A stretch of DNA of 64,000 bases from Mactra quadrangularis. Lineage: Eukaryota; Mollusca; Bivalvia; Venerida; Mactridae. Shown piece by piece: positions 11,680 to 23,400 of this stretch. The stretch covers positions 11,716,515 through 11,780,514 of the forward strand of contig CM046297.1 of assembly GCA_025267735.1 (NCBI GenBank), written 5' to 3'. Numbering within the stretch: the stretch's first letter is position 1; each line of letters begins with the position of its first letter. Under the pieces are notes generated by a model that saw nothing but the letters and a program-made list of their open reading frames with translations, was not told the origin of the DNA and ran no database searches. Made by a program: the position numbers and the translations under genes.

Positions 11680-12104
11680 GCAAGAGAGTATAGTTTACAA
11701 CGATCTACATGTATTTCTGCCATCATTTTCTCTTATTATGACAAACTTTCAATTTTCAATACTTAAATAAAACAAAATACTAAGCATTTCTAGAAGTTAA
11801 GAGTACAGTATAACCTCTGCAGAGTGGCACTCTACAGAACAAATCCTGTGTATAACAACAGTTTCTGATATTTCCCTTAAGAATTATTTTGATTGAATAT
11901 AACCTCTTTAGAGCAACAACTTCTTTTGAGCAAAAACAGTACCATCATATGCGATACTAAACTATCTGAAGGAAATAAACATTTATCATAAAATATAGGA
12001 CTTAAACCATAATAATTCGCTTACATTGATAGTATCATCAATGCTTTCGGCACAATATAACCTCTCTGTGCTGATGAGCCGTAAAACCCAAACAAACATA
12101 CAAA

Positions 12105-12156
12105 CTCTTTTGAGCAACACACCTTAGTCCCTTCCAGTGGGTGTTGCTCAAAAGAG
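12105..12156. repeat. Perfect 16-bp inverted repeat, 20-bp loop
   Basis: CTCTTTTGAGCAACAC at 12105-12120 and its exact reverse complement at 12141-12156. Related words (GAGCAACAACTTCTTTTGAG) precede it near 11911-11930, suggesting the core of an inverted-repeat element. Confidence 0.75.
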
Positions 12157-12802
12157 ATTGTTCTGTACATCGTAGTCTTGGTAGAAAAAACAGTCGTTCT
12201 TTTTTATGGATACTAGTTGAACTTAAGCAATAGGCTTGAGTATAACATTTACTCAGGTGTCCTAGCAAAATCTTCAAAACCTTAAATTATGTTTTGCAAA
12301 AAATCCTTTAAAATATTTTTCAAAAAAAACAACAAAAACTTTCAAACAAGCCTTTCAAATTGATTACAAAACCTGCATTTTCAACACGAAATATTTATAA
12401 TGCTATTAAAATTTTCTTCTCTTGGCAACTATCTTCATTTATACTAAATTGCTAACAGTTGCTCAATCATTAATATGTAAGATAAAACTTTGATTCTTTG
12501 GCTAATATTTATGATAAGTGTATGTTCAGTGCACTATATGGAAACAAAATACAGTGTGGTATGTTCTTGCTGTGAGACCATTTTCCATTGAAACATTTTA
12601 GTTTGTATTCACATTTAGTCCAACAGATAGCAACTCTTGATATGAACATAAACTTGTGTGAATTTAATCAGGAATGGTCCATAAGCTCACAATTTCGATG
12701 TCCTCATAATAGGTTCCTGTCTTATAGCTCCAGAACCATAGAATTTTAATTTATTTTTACTAAGAGCGTTCATGTCAGCAGATTTTTTAGGTTATTTTAC
12801 AG

Positions 12803-12988
12803 ACTCACCTACCCATTCCACAAGGCTGGAAACCTCTCCATATAACTTATTAATGGAGGAAAATTGACATTTTTGTCAATTTTCTATGGAAAGGTATAAC
12901 TACCCCAGGTGTTATTTGAACCCGTACCCCCTTCGGGACACTAGATTCGAAATCTAGATGCGCTACCAACCGAGCTACAAAACCAGGT
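12803..12988 (-). mobile_element. SINE family C, lacking its tail
   Basis: Reversed copy from the body (CTCCATATAACTTATTAATG) to the head (GCGCTACCAACCGAGCTAC); about 90 bp of the 3' tail are missing. The tRNA-like part is a SINE head, not a gene. Confidence 0.88.
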
Positions 12989-13156
12989 TATAAAATTTAG
13001 AAATTTCAGGATTTTGAATATTTTGAAATTCAGATTCATTTCTAGAATGTTTATTTAAAATTCTGAGGCTTATAGGTTACTTGTATTTTTAATCAAACTA
13101 AGAAATTATAAATTTACATTAAAGCATTTAAATTACAGTATAACTCAATACAATCT

Positions 13157-13516
13157 CCGTAAACAGATATCCTGTAGAGCGTTGTCGTACAGGATGTCTA
13201 CTTTCTCCGGACCAATCAATGCGTAGCTTTCATCTAGACGAAAACACTTTTAATCACATTTTGATTTCGTTATTTCTATTTTTAGACCAAGTTTTGCATG
13301 CTAATTTAATGTGTTCAGCGGTATTATTCTCAGTCTGCGATTGGGCTGCTCATTACAAATTGTGTGACGTAGACGATGTAAACAAGTTACGTATCATAAC
13401 AATTTCGTCATTAATATTATGATGAGAAAAGGTCGCCTGAACGTGACCTTCGTTTAAAAAAGGCCAGATCTAAATTAGCGAGTATGCGAGCGGAAAATTT
13501 TAGATCGGGTTTTAAT
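13157..13516 (+). repeat. Dispersed 360-bp repeat R2, copy 1
   Basis: From CCGTAAACAGATATCCTGTA to TTTTAGATCGGGTTTTAAT; matches 40080-40460 in reverse orientation. Contains TAGACGAAAACAC, GTGACCT and ATTTCGTCAT blocks shared by both. No clear terminal inverted repeat. Confidence 0.8.
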
Positions 13517-14276
13517 CAGATTGGAATTCTGCAGGTTTCTGTGATTCTGTGGGTTTAAACTGAACAATTGAACATAACCTAATTTCCAATACTGGGTATT
13601 TCCCTATATTGGGAGAAAAAACTTGAAGTCCATTTTTTTCTCAACTATCAAAGTTTGAATAATTTCATGGTGACTGAATGCATTATATTTATACTCTAGG
13701 CCTCGTTGTTACTGAAATATATTTAACAGAATCCTATCATACGACATAAGCAGCTCTACTCGATCATAATACATACTTTATAATAAACCATGTATACAAG
13801 ACGGCGATTATATTAAGATACAAATTCACCATGACATTATTCATGATTTGACAATTGAGAAAAAACGAACTGGAGTAAGGCATGCCATAACTGTTGAGAC
13901 GAGTTTGGAACAAACTGTGATTTGGAAATGGTTTGGAATCTAAGATAAATTCTGAACGTTTTAGGCATTGGATTTCTCAGATATAGTACTACGAATATAA
14001 TATCATACAAAAATATTAGCTAGTTTCTTATCTCTATGTAATGCCCCGCCCCCTTGTACCCTTCCTACACAAAAGAAATAAATCACATGTTATAGCAAAT
14101 CCAGGGTACCAGGGAGCTAAGCGCCACGTAGAAATATGCTTAAGAAACTGGCTACTCTCATAGAAACTGACCATATAATTGGATTAATGTTTATCTATGT
14201 GTCTGAATATAAGTGCCTGGTTACATGAATTCACAGACTTAATATTTGTTTATACATGTCTTTGACATACGTAGAA
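13517..14276. other. Sequence downstream of the DPP-like gene
   Basis: AT-rich; no exon or recognised repeat. Likely 3' flank of the minus-strand gene. Confidence 0.4.
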
Positions 14277-14282
14277 TTTAAT
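14277..14282 (-). terminator. Candidate polyadenylation signal for the DPP-like gene
   Basis: Minus strand ATTAAA about 100 nt after the stop codon. A plain AATAAA does not appear within this distance. Weak by itself in AT-rich sequence. Confidence 0.3.
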
Positions 14283-14380
14283 GAATGATAATTATTCAAA
14301 ATAGTTGAATGATAAAAATGTGCTGAAACTTCTTTGATTTAACAATAAGAGACATCCAGTCTTCAAAAACATGGTCAATA

Positions 14381-14433
14381 CTAGTTGCTTGCTGAAGCTT
14401 TGTTTAGTTCATCCATTTTTGTGGAACTTCCTC
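14381..14433 (-). CDS. DPP-like exon 26: C-terminal tail and stop
   Basis: Phase fits exon 25 and gives [17 protein letters not shown], then TAG at 14383-14381. Acceptor TAATTGCAG. This polar tail is longer than that of human DPP4, which ends four residues after the Cys. A different short frame (EEVPQKWMN) is possible only if the phase is wrong. Confidence 0.78.
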
Positions 14434-17400
14434 CTGCAATTAGAAATGTTACACTCATCAAATTTAATGGCTTTTTATCATAATGATTATTTATGTTTTA
14501 TTTAGGGTTTGGCTTGCATTATGAGCAAACGTTTGTTGCCCTGGGAAAATGGCTTTATTGTCATTGTTTCTTGGAATGATATTACCGCTCTATTGGCTCT
14601 ATCCAGCATTCTGGACACTAGATTCCAAATCCTGCAAACAATAGTTTCTCATTTGATAAATATTACTAGTTTCGAATATTCTCATTGACTAATTGCAATT
14701 TGCAAATTGAACGCTTTTTGGTTTTAGTCCCATTTGGCTGAATTGTGACAGGTTTGCCTTAAAGAATGAAGACTTATGTTTCTTGTCCAAATTGAAACTT
14801 TCAACTACCTTTCTTTAAAATACTGACAAAAGTGTATGACAATACTATTTATTTCGGGGACAGATTCAGAATGTTTTTTTTTCTAGTTGACACCATACGT
14901 ATTATTTGAATCCTATTTCCAATGCATTTGGACAGCATTTAACTATTTCAACAGAAAATCTGAACTTGCATGTCACTGGCACTGGAGCCCATAACGTATG
15001 ATCACAGAATAAAAGTGTTTCTATTCATAATATCGTAGTCCATCATATACATGTACACTACCTTTTGTTTGTAATGAAAGAATAGTTACAACTCATACAC
15101 AACGTGATAATGTGCAAGGGGTACATGTATTTATAATCATTTTTGTTGACAAAATATCATAACTAAAGGGTATTTTAGTGTATTTAAGGACTCTGGTGCC
15201 AGTGTAACTTGGCTGCCTATTGCGAAAGCTTTGACAAGGTCATTAACCAACACAAATGTATTCTGATTGCTCTTGACCTTGACAGGCCACCTTTCATCTG
15301 TCTGGCTGGATAAAAATATAAATGTTCAAATTATTTGTTTACCGTAACATTGTAAAAGAAAATCTTCTAATGTATTATATAAATGTCTTCTAGAATTTCC
15401 TTCATTTATAGAATGCTGTGAGTCTGTATATATCTGTAAAACATACAATATGTCGAATATTTAATTTAGACTATATGACATAAAAATGTGCCGATGATCT
15501 TTAGTATGCACCTGGCTTGCTCAGTATGTAGCACACAAGTCTGTTCCATTCCTTTGCGAGGCATACTTTCATGAAGTTAGGTCATAAACTATTTTCTACC
15601 ACTTATTCTAAATCATGCAGGGCCCGTGTCAGTCACTAACAGAATGCACATTGTAACTGCAGGGTTCGTACAGACCTTGAAAAGTGCTTGAATTTTAAGG
15701 TCTACCTTGAAAAGTGCTTAAAAACGATTTTGAGTGCTTAAAAGTGCTTATTTTCATTTGCAACCTTGAAAAGTGCTTATTTTCGGTCCAATAGTGCTTG
15801 AATATTTATAACTAAAACATAAAAATACATAACACATAAAATATAATGAATAATAGTTCTTGAATTTGGCACTTTTGTCCTTGAAAAGTGCTTTGAAAAG
15901 TGTTCTATACGAACCCTTAACTGGTTAACCGCTTACTTCAGAGATGTAGCCTTGTCAGGAACAGTGAGTAGGTTGACTGACTGCTATGATATGACAATAT
16001 ACATATAACCTATACTGTGTGTTGCTAAAATGGACTCTGGTCTAACATGGAAACTAGAAGGCAGGACTAAAACATAAGATTTGACCTATTATCTCCCTTG
16101 GTATATGACGTAATAAGTGACTGAATGATATATCAATTATCTAAGTTCAATTAGGCCAAAATAATTTAGACCTACGGTTCCTAATCTTAGCCACTGCCAT
16201 TTAACAAGTTTGCAGTAATTACATGTACTACCAGAAAAAAATAATATTAGAGGGTATCAAGTCATTATACACACAAAACAAACGTACCTGAGAACGGAAG
16301 TAAACATTGGCTTCAGTTAATGCCCGGATTAATTGAGCAGTATTTTGAAAATGTACATTGTCTGAAAAGAAGATGAAAGTATTTATAAACACGATTTTTA
16401 CGGTTTATTTCCTTTTTTATACTCAATATAAAAACATGAGATCTATACTAACTATAAAACTGTGCTTTATGATATGCTGAATAAAAAGTCGTTAAGTTTT
16501 AAATGTATTCATACTTATAGCTGATAACTTAGAGTTACAAGGGTTGCACCACTGATTATTAAATATTTTTCAAAACTCGACTTTTTAAAACTGACAAGCA
16601 TCTCGTTTTTCTTACCAAATGCCATACCTATTTATTAGCCGATCTGTTGATTCAGTACCCTGCGTACATTATGTAAGCAGAATGGTCCCATCTCTTAACC
16701 AGAGGTCCACATGGAAGACATATCCAAAAATGAAGGTGTTAATATTATGTAAATCGATATAATTTTTGATGAATTTTAACTTATTTCTAAAAAGCTCATA
16801 GAACTCAATCTTAAATATAGATAAGAAAAACCCATACCATCACCGGTACCATGTACAATAATAAATTTACTCTTCTTAAAATTTTCAGCATATTTGGAAG
16901 CATTGGAATACTGAAAATAAATGGCAAAATGATGCTAACTTAAGGTATTTAGACTCATAAATACTCAAACATTTCTTGTGTATTATCGTAATTAGGGACT
17001 TTAGTCAGTTATCTTTCCCTGGTAAAATCTGTAGCAATTCAATTGGTAAGTATGTCCTTACAGTTGGAATCTTCGGAGTTTATCTTTGAAGTCCTATGTA
17101 AGGATAACAAAATATTTCATCTAATATCTTTTTTGTTAATTAAGATATTAACAAAAGTGATGAAATTTAGATAGTTCTTTACCCTAAAGATACTTAGCTT
17201 GAATTTCGAACAAATTAAATGATTTACAAATGAAGTTAATAATATGTAAAAATTATTTTGGCAAATTGACATTGAAAAGTAAGGGTAAAATCCGAGTAAT
17301 CCAACTTATTGGACCTACCTATATGAAGAGTTTGCAAGGGGAAATAACTGATTAAGGTACCTTAATGGATCAGATATTTGATAGGCTTTCTCGTTCCCTA

Positions 17401-20400
17401 ATCAAGAATCCTGATAGACTTAGAGAATGCTTAATATGTTACCTGTTTTAGTAGTATACTTTTAAGCACAATTAGTCTGTATAAAAATATTATAGTAAAA
17501 AGAGTTTAGTGGAAAAACTAAGCTTATTTAGCTGTTGGCATAGCCAAGTAATTAACAAACTTAAAAAAACTTTTTCATTTGTTTAAACGCCTATTTCTAT
17601 ATTACATATTCAATGGCGTTGTACAAAAAGATATATTATAAAAAATAAATACATGTAAGTAAAAACCCTCCACCATAAAAACATAATGTATATACAATAA
17701 CACAAAACAAAATAAAAAATTATCACACATGATGTTATATAGTGTGTAAGTTTATTTTTTTATTATTTTATTGTTTTTATTGAGCTTTTATATTTCATAT
17801 TTTTGGACCTACATCATTCACAGATCATGATCCGACTTAATTTTACATTTTTATCACTATTTTTTATTTGTTTTTTTTTTATTTGATATTGAAAGTTGTT
17901 GTCCTGAGCAGTATAACATGATGCTACTGTTAACCGGACATGTCCTGAACAGTGTAACATAACGCCACTGTCAACCAGACATTTCCTCAAAAGTGTCGAA
18001 ATATTATCCGTAATAATATTAGAAACGTTAAGTTTGAGCATTGATGTAAATACAATCATGTACTAGCACTTGTTATCTCCGAGTTATGATAGTTTAAAAA
18101 ATCCTTAAACATAAAGTTTGAGACCAACAAACGGTTTTTTTACACAAACAAACGGTCTATTATAAACAATATAATGTTTGGAATACTTACTGAGTAAGCT
18201 TCTAAATTATCACCAGCATCTGGTAGACCCATATATTTCTCTGTATAGAATGTATCTGGTAAAATAATGTCATAATACGTATTATGTTTATCATATTTAC
18301 TAATGCAGTAACTTGTCTTAAATTTGAATAATGAATATGAAGTGCAGGTCAGTTGATTCAACATACACACATATATGTATAACTTGAAAAACAATATCCG
18401 TATAGCAGATTCAGAGTAAATAGTTTCAACTCACATGGTTATGTCTACTAGGCATTTTCAGAAAAAAAATATTGCAGTTTTTTTTATTTGCAGTTTGAAT
18501 CTTTTATATTATTGACTGCTAAAAAAATACATTATAAAAGACATGTGACTTTATACACTTAGCGCGCCGGGATTTGGATACTCGTGCCCGAGGGGGTGCG
18601 GGTTCGAATCCCACCCGGCGAGGTTATACCCTTCCATGAAAATTAATGTTGATTTTCCTCCATTGATTAGACAATATTGAGAAGTTTCCGGCCTTGTGGA
18701 ATGGTAGGTGAGTACTGGTTATAGACAATGGTCCAGGAAAGCTAGGTTAGGTGCGCTGGACGCCGTGAAATGACCTAAATTGTGTTGATACGGCGTGAAC
18801 TCCAATAAATAAATATAAATAAATAAATAACTTAATACACTGATATGATTATTCGTATGTTGAAATTAATTTCAATCGTAATAAACTAACCATAATATCT
18901 AAAGTCTGTAACAGGGGCTACGGCTATCCCACACGCCAATGCGTCAGAACCTCGTCCAATGGCTAATGATGTTAAAAATCCTCCATAAGACTGGAAAATA
19001 GAATACAATGTATTCAAAAAGTACAAGCTGAAAGAAAGCCTCGTTTGTTACTGTAGATCACGAACTTTTTAATGGTGATAGGATTCAATTCAATTATCAG
19101 ATGGGACACACTTTTGTGAAGTTTTGTCATGGAATAATTTCTATTACCATTCACCTTCCTATCACTGTATCTTAATCTTGTTGGACAGTTATCCGTCAAG
19201 TATGCGCCTAAAAACTGGTTAACAGCTAATTCAAGAGATTTAGCCTTTCCAGGAACGGTGAGTAGGTTGACTGACTGTCGTTTTATGACTACAATAGGTT
19301 GCTACATGTACCACTGGCACCAGAGTCCTTAAACTTGTTGAATAAGCACACATATGTACTTTAATAATACTACTTATTAACGAACGCAATTAAAATCAGT
19401 CCCGTATACAATATCGTATACGAGATATACCTGTACCTTCATTATATTATATTCACATATTATATATAAAGTTACTGTAGTGTACATGTATGTATGCACA
19501 GGGAACTATACATGTATATAGGGACGTACGCATAAGATATGGACTCTGGTGCCAGTGGTTGCTAAAGCTTTAAAACCAACCCAAGTTAAATACATTTATG
19601 GATATATCGCCCAATATTGCGGGTTGTGATATGTACAAGCAGTCAGTAGTTTTAGTAGTAAAGGAACAGCGTTGTCATTGTGCAAATTATGACCATAAAC
19701 TGAGTGTAAATGGACTGTTAATTGTAAAGTCAGTAATTTCTTTAACCGTTGTAAAAGCGTGTGATTGACAAAATACTAAAACGTAAATACGTATAAATAA
19801 ACTTATTTATGTTTGGATTCTTCCACCATTTTTATACAAAAGCAATACAAAGTACATGTAGCTATTTGGAATTCAAATACTTGAAATAATACTTACCCAA
19901 CCGGGGTCGGTAGCGCAGTTGGAAGCGCCGGGATTTGGAATCTCGTGTCACGAGGGGGATACGGGTTCGAATCCCACCCGGGGAGGTTATACCCTTATAT
20001 GAAAATTTGACAATAATGTCAATTTTCCTTCATTAATAAGGTATATGGAGAAGTTTCCGGCCTTGTGGAAGGGTAGGTGATTACTGGTTATAGACAAGGG
20101 TCCAAGAAAGCTACATGTAGGTTAGGTGCACTGGACGCCGTTATACGACTTAAATTGTGTTGACACGGCGTTATTTTTTAAACCCAGTAAAATAAATATA
20201 ACACTTACCCATCCCCATATAGCTGTATGATCACTCACATACTTTAATTTTTTAAAATATCTGAAAAATAGCGCAGTTGTGATATCAAATAGTTTAATGT
20301 TATGATCCTATAATTTAGCTATTTCAATATGGTATTGCTTTGGAAGTAGCATTAATATAACAAGTAAATATTAATATGGATAAAGAAATGGAATACATTG

Positions 20401-23400
20401 GTGACTGGTAAAATGTTCGAGCCATCCGGACAGTTCGACACCGGATGTTGAAATTGGAACTTTTACTGTAGTTATACTCAAAGATGCAACTACAGGGACG
20501 GATCCAGGATTTTTTTCTGGGGGGGGGGTCCCGAACATTTTTCAGGGGGTCCAAACTTTCGAACCACAACCACATTATACACATTTTGCAGAATAATGCA
20601 ACAAATTAATCATAAAAAAAACTAAATAACCATTAAATCTATGTTAAGCACCGAGAAAAATTGCTTCATGCTACTTAAAAATGACTTACAGTCAAGAAAA
20701 ACATACTAATGGACAGGTACATTTTGGAAATTCAAGGGGGGGGGTCCAGACCCCCCTGACCCCCACTAGATCTGCCTATGAACTAGCAAACTCCTCACAG
20801 CGGTTACGTCACGCGTTGCTACTTTAACCACTGCCTTCACATGAATCACGTGACGCAAGTAGTACCATGTGACTAATGTTTAAATTTAAACGAGCAATAA
20901 CGGTAAGCCTAAAATGTGTTAGGCGTAAAGTAGCGAAAAATAACATTGAATGATAAAAAATGTGGTTGATTTACAAGTATTGACAAAGAAATTAGATAAA
21001 TTAAATAGAAATATATCATTAAGTACCACATTTTGTTAATTCATGAATAAATTACAACGTAAAGTGAGCAAGGTCGGGAATGAGCTGAGTTGTCCACACA
21101 ATAAGGTCCTTGGTCCACATCACGCTACTTACATGATGCTTTTGTTGAGAAATCTTAAGTATTTATGATAAAATTATATGTATGTGATACTGAATAATAT
21201 AACATTTATAAATTAGATAATAAGTACGAAAATAAGTACAATTATCCATTTAATATTTACTTTGCGTAACATTTTGTTATTCATGCAATTTTACGCACTT
21301 TAGGTAACCGGTGGCAGGGTATAATTAATCTTGTTTTTTTACAAGTTATTTATTCATACTATTTTTTTCCCTTTATGTACTTTGAACATCATATTTTACT
21401 AAGAGAAGACCAAATTTATTGAAAATATTGAATTGTAAAAGAAAAGATGAAAAAAGTTTTTCGGCTCTCTGAGGGACGAATTTTACTTGTGGTGGCAGTG
21501 GTTATTGATTTGATAAAGGGAGATAACCGCTGCGGGGGAGTTTGATGAACTAGTCAACCCATTATGGAAAACAGGATAACTATTTATGACTATTTTCAAA
21601 ATGCATGTTAAAGATTAGAAACTTAGGAAATTTGAAATGAAACAATCAATATTTACTTGGCTGCTACTATGGTATCGTCTACCTCAGTCGTTCCAAGATG
21701 GCGATAATTTGCATGACGCCATGTGTCGCCACGCCCACTGGAACCACGTGGGTCAACATTAGCAATAATAATATTATGAGTACTTGCTAAATAGTCTTCC
21801 CACCCAAGACTGAATGCTTTTGTGACATATTGTGTACTTGGTCCTCCATATCTGAAATATGAGAAAATTGTAATGAATTAAAGCAGTTCTAACAAAAAAC
21901 ATCCATATGAATCCTCTTAACTATTGCGTCAAATTCAGCTAATAGCTAGTGAAAATTCACATCGAAGACAAAATTACAATTTAAATGTAATTTAAAAGTA
22001 GACTAAGTGTAATTGCTGAAGTGTATTTGTATTAGCAAAAAGTTACAGACCTAAAATAAGCTACTGAGTCGAAAACATTCTAGTGATCTGTGGTGCTTTT
22101 CAAAAAAATTCTTACGAAAAAAATCTTCGTAAGTCAGTTCCATATACTTAGCACTTCAAAGTCAGACGGATAATAAACATGACAATGATATGATACTCCT
22201 AAGGTATACACAATTATAGGCAATTTGTATTATATTAAGAATTGATAAGCCAAAAAATGACCGTATTATTAATGTTTCTTGCTTTTGACTTACGAAGATT
22301 TTTTGTACGAGTTTTTGTGAATAGCACCACTGATTGCTAACATTTTTCTACTACAGAATAAGTGTTCTATGACTTCACAATTGCAATAATAAACGAACAG
22401 TTTTCCCGTGAGTTGAAACTTTTTTCAAACCAGTAGTTGAGATTTTGATGTTGATAGGAGTAGAGTTTAGTATAGGTCGTTTGCGGTAAAGCTGGACCCC
22501 TAAAATCATGATATATCTCAATAACTATCGGATGGAATTAACTCAAATTTTGTATGTGATCATAACTAGCATTTTCCTTCTCAAATCCAAAAATTCAGAA
22601 TTTTTCTTTAATTACATAACATACTTCCCATAGACATGCAATGCAAATTTTGAGGCCAAAAAGCGACTTTTGTTAAATGGGTATGTGCCATAATCAGAAC
22701 AGCCACATAACAGTAGATACAAAATAATAGCTAAATATGAGGCCCGGTTAGAAATTTTATTTGATAACAAAGTTTAACAGTTTAATATCATCATCACTGT
22801 CGTCTGCATCGTCAAAATCTATACAAATTCTACACGTACGATTTTAAAGACGGGCCTCTGCTTTACAATTCAGTAGACCGTCGAGTGTTTATTTAAGCGA
22901 CAAATTTACAGTAAACGCACGGGACTTTGTAAAAATACACTGGAAGTATGACAATGTTATAATCAGAACAGCTTATTTTACCTCCCGCCGGATTTTTGAT
23001 AAAACATTCCAAATATGTTGCATTGTACCTTATGGAAAACTTTTTTATTTATCTATTAAAAATTCTGAAAATTTTAATCCTAGAAGGAAAAATTGAAATA
23101 AGATTGTATAAAAATTTATAGCAAAATCGCTGTTATAGTTTAAAAGATATTTACGGCAAATAGGGGTCCAGCATTAACGCAAACGACCTATACACGGAAT
23201 TGTATTGCTATATCATTCAAAGTATATTCGTTGAAATGCACGTGTCATTTGACCTTTAGCCAAGCTAAAACTTCCTGCGCTGTAGGGACATATGGATGTT
23301 TTTTTAGTTATATAGCGCCTAATTATTGCAAATGACTGGGTGTAGTCGCCGCTATTTTTTGCCGCCATTACCTGTCAGTGCGGGAGAAAGCTGGAAGGTA

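Noticed and set aside
14403..14433. Alternative C-terminus EEVPQKWMN for the last exon
   Set aside because: It needs phase 0, but exon 25 leaves one base; the frame used gives [17 protein letters not shown].
15205..15312. Open minus-strand frame [20 protein letters not shown] in intron 25, possible alternative exon
   Set aside because: Its frame does not fit the phase left by exon 25 and no clear donor is present; the frame that fits reaches a stop after about 30 unrelated codons.
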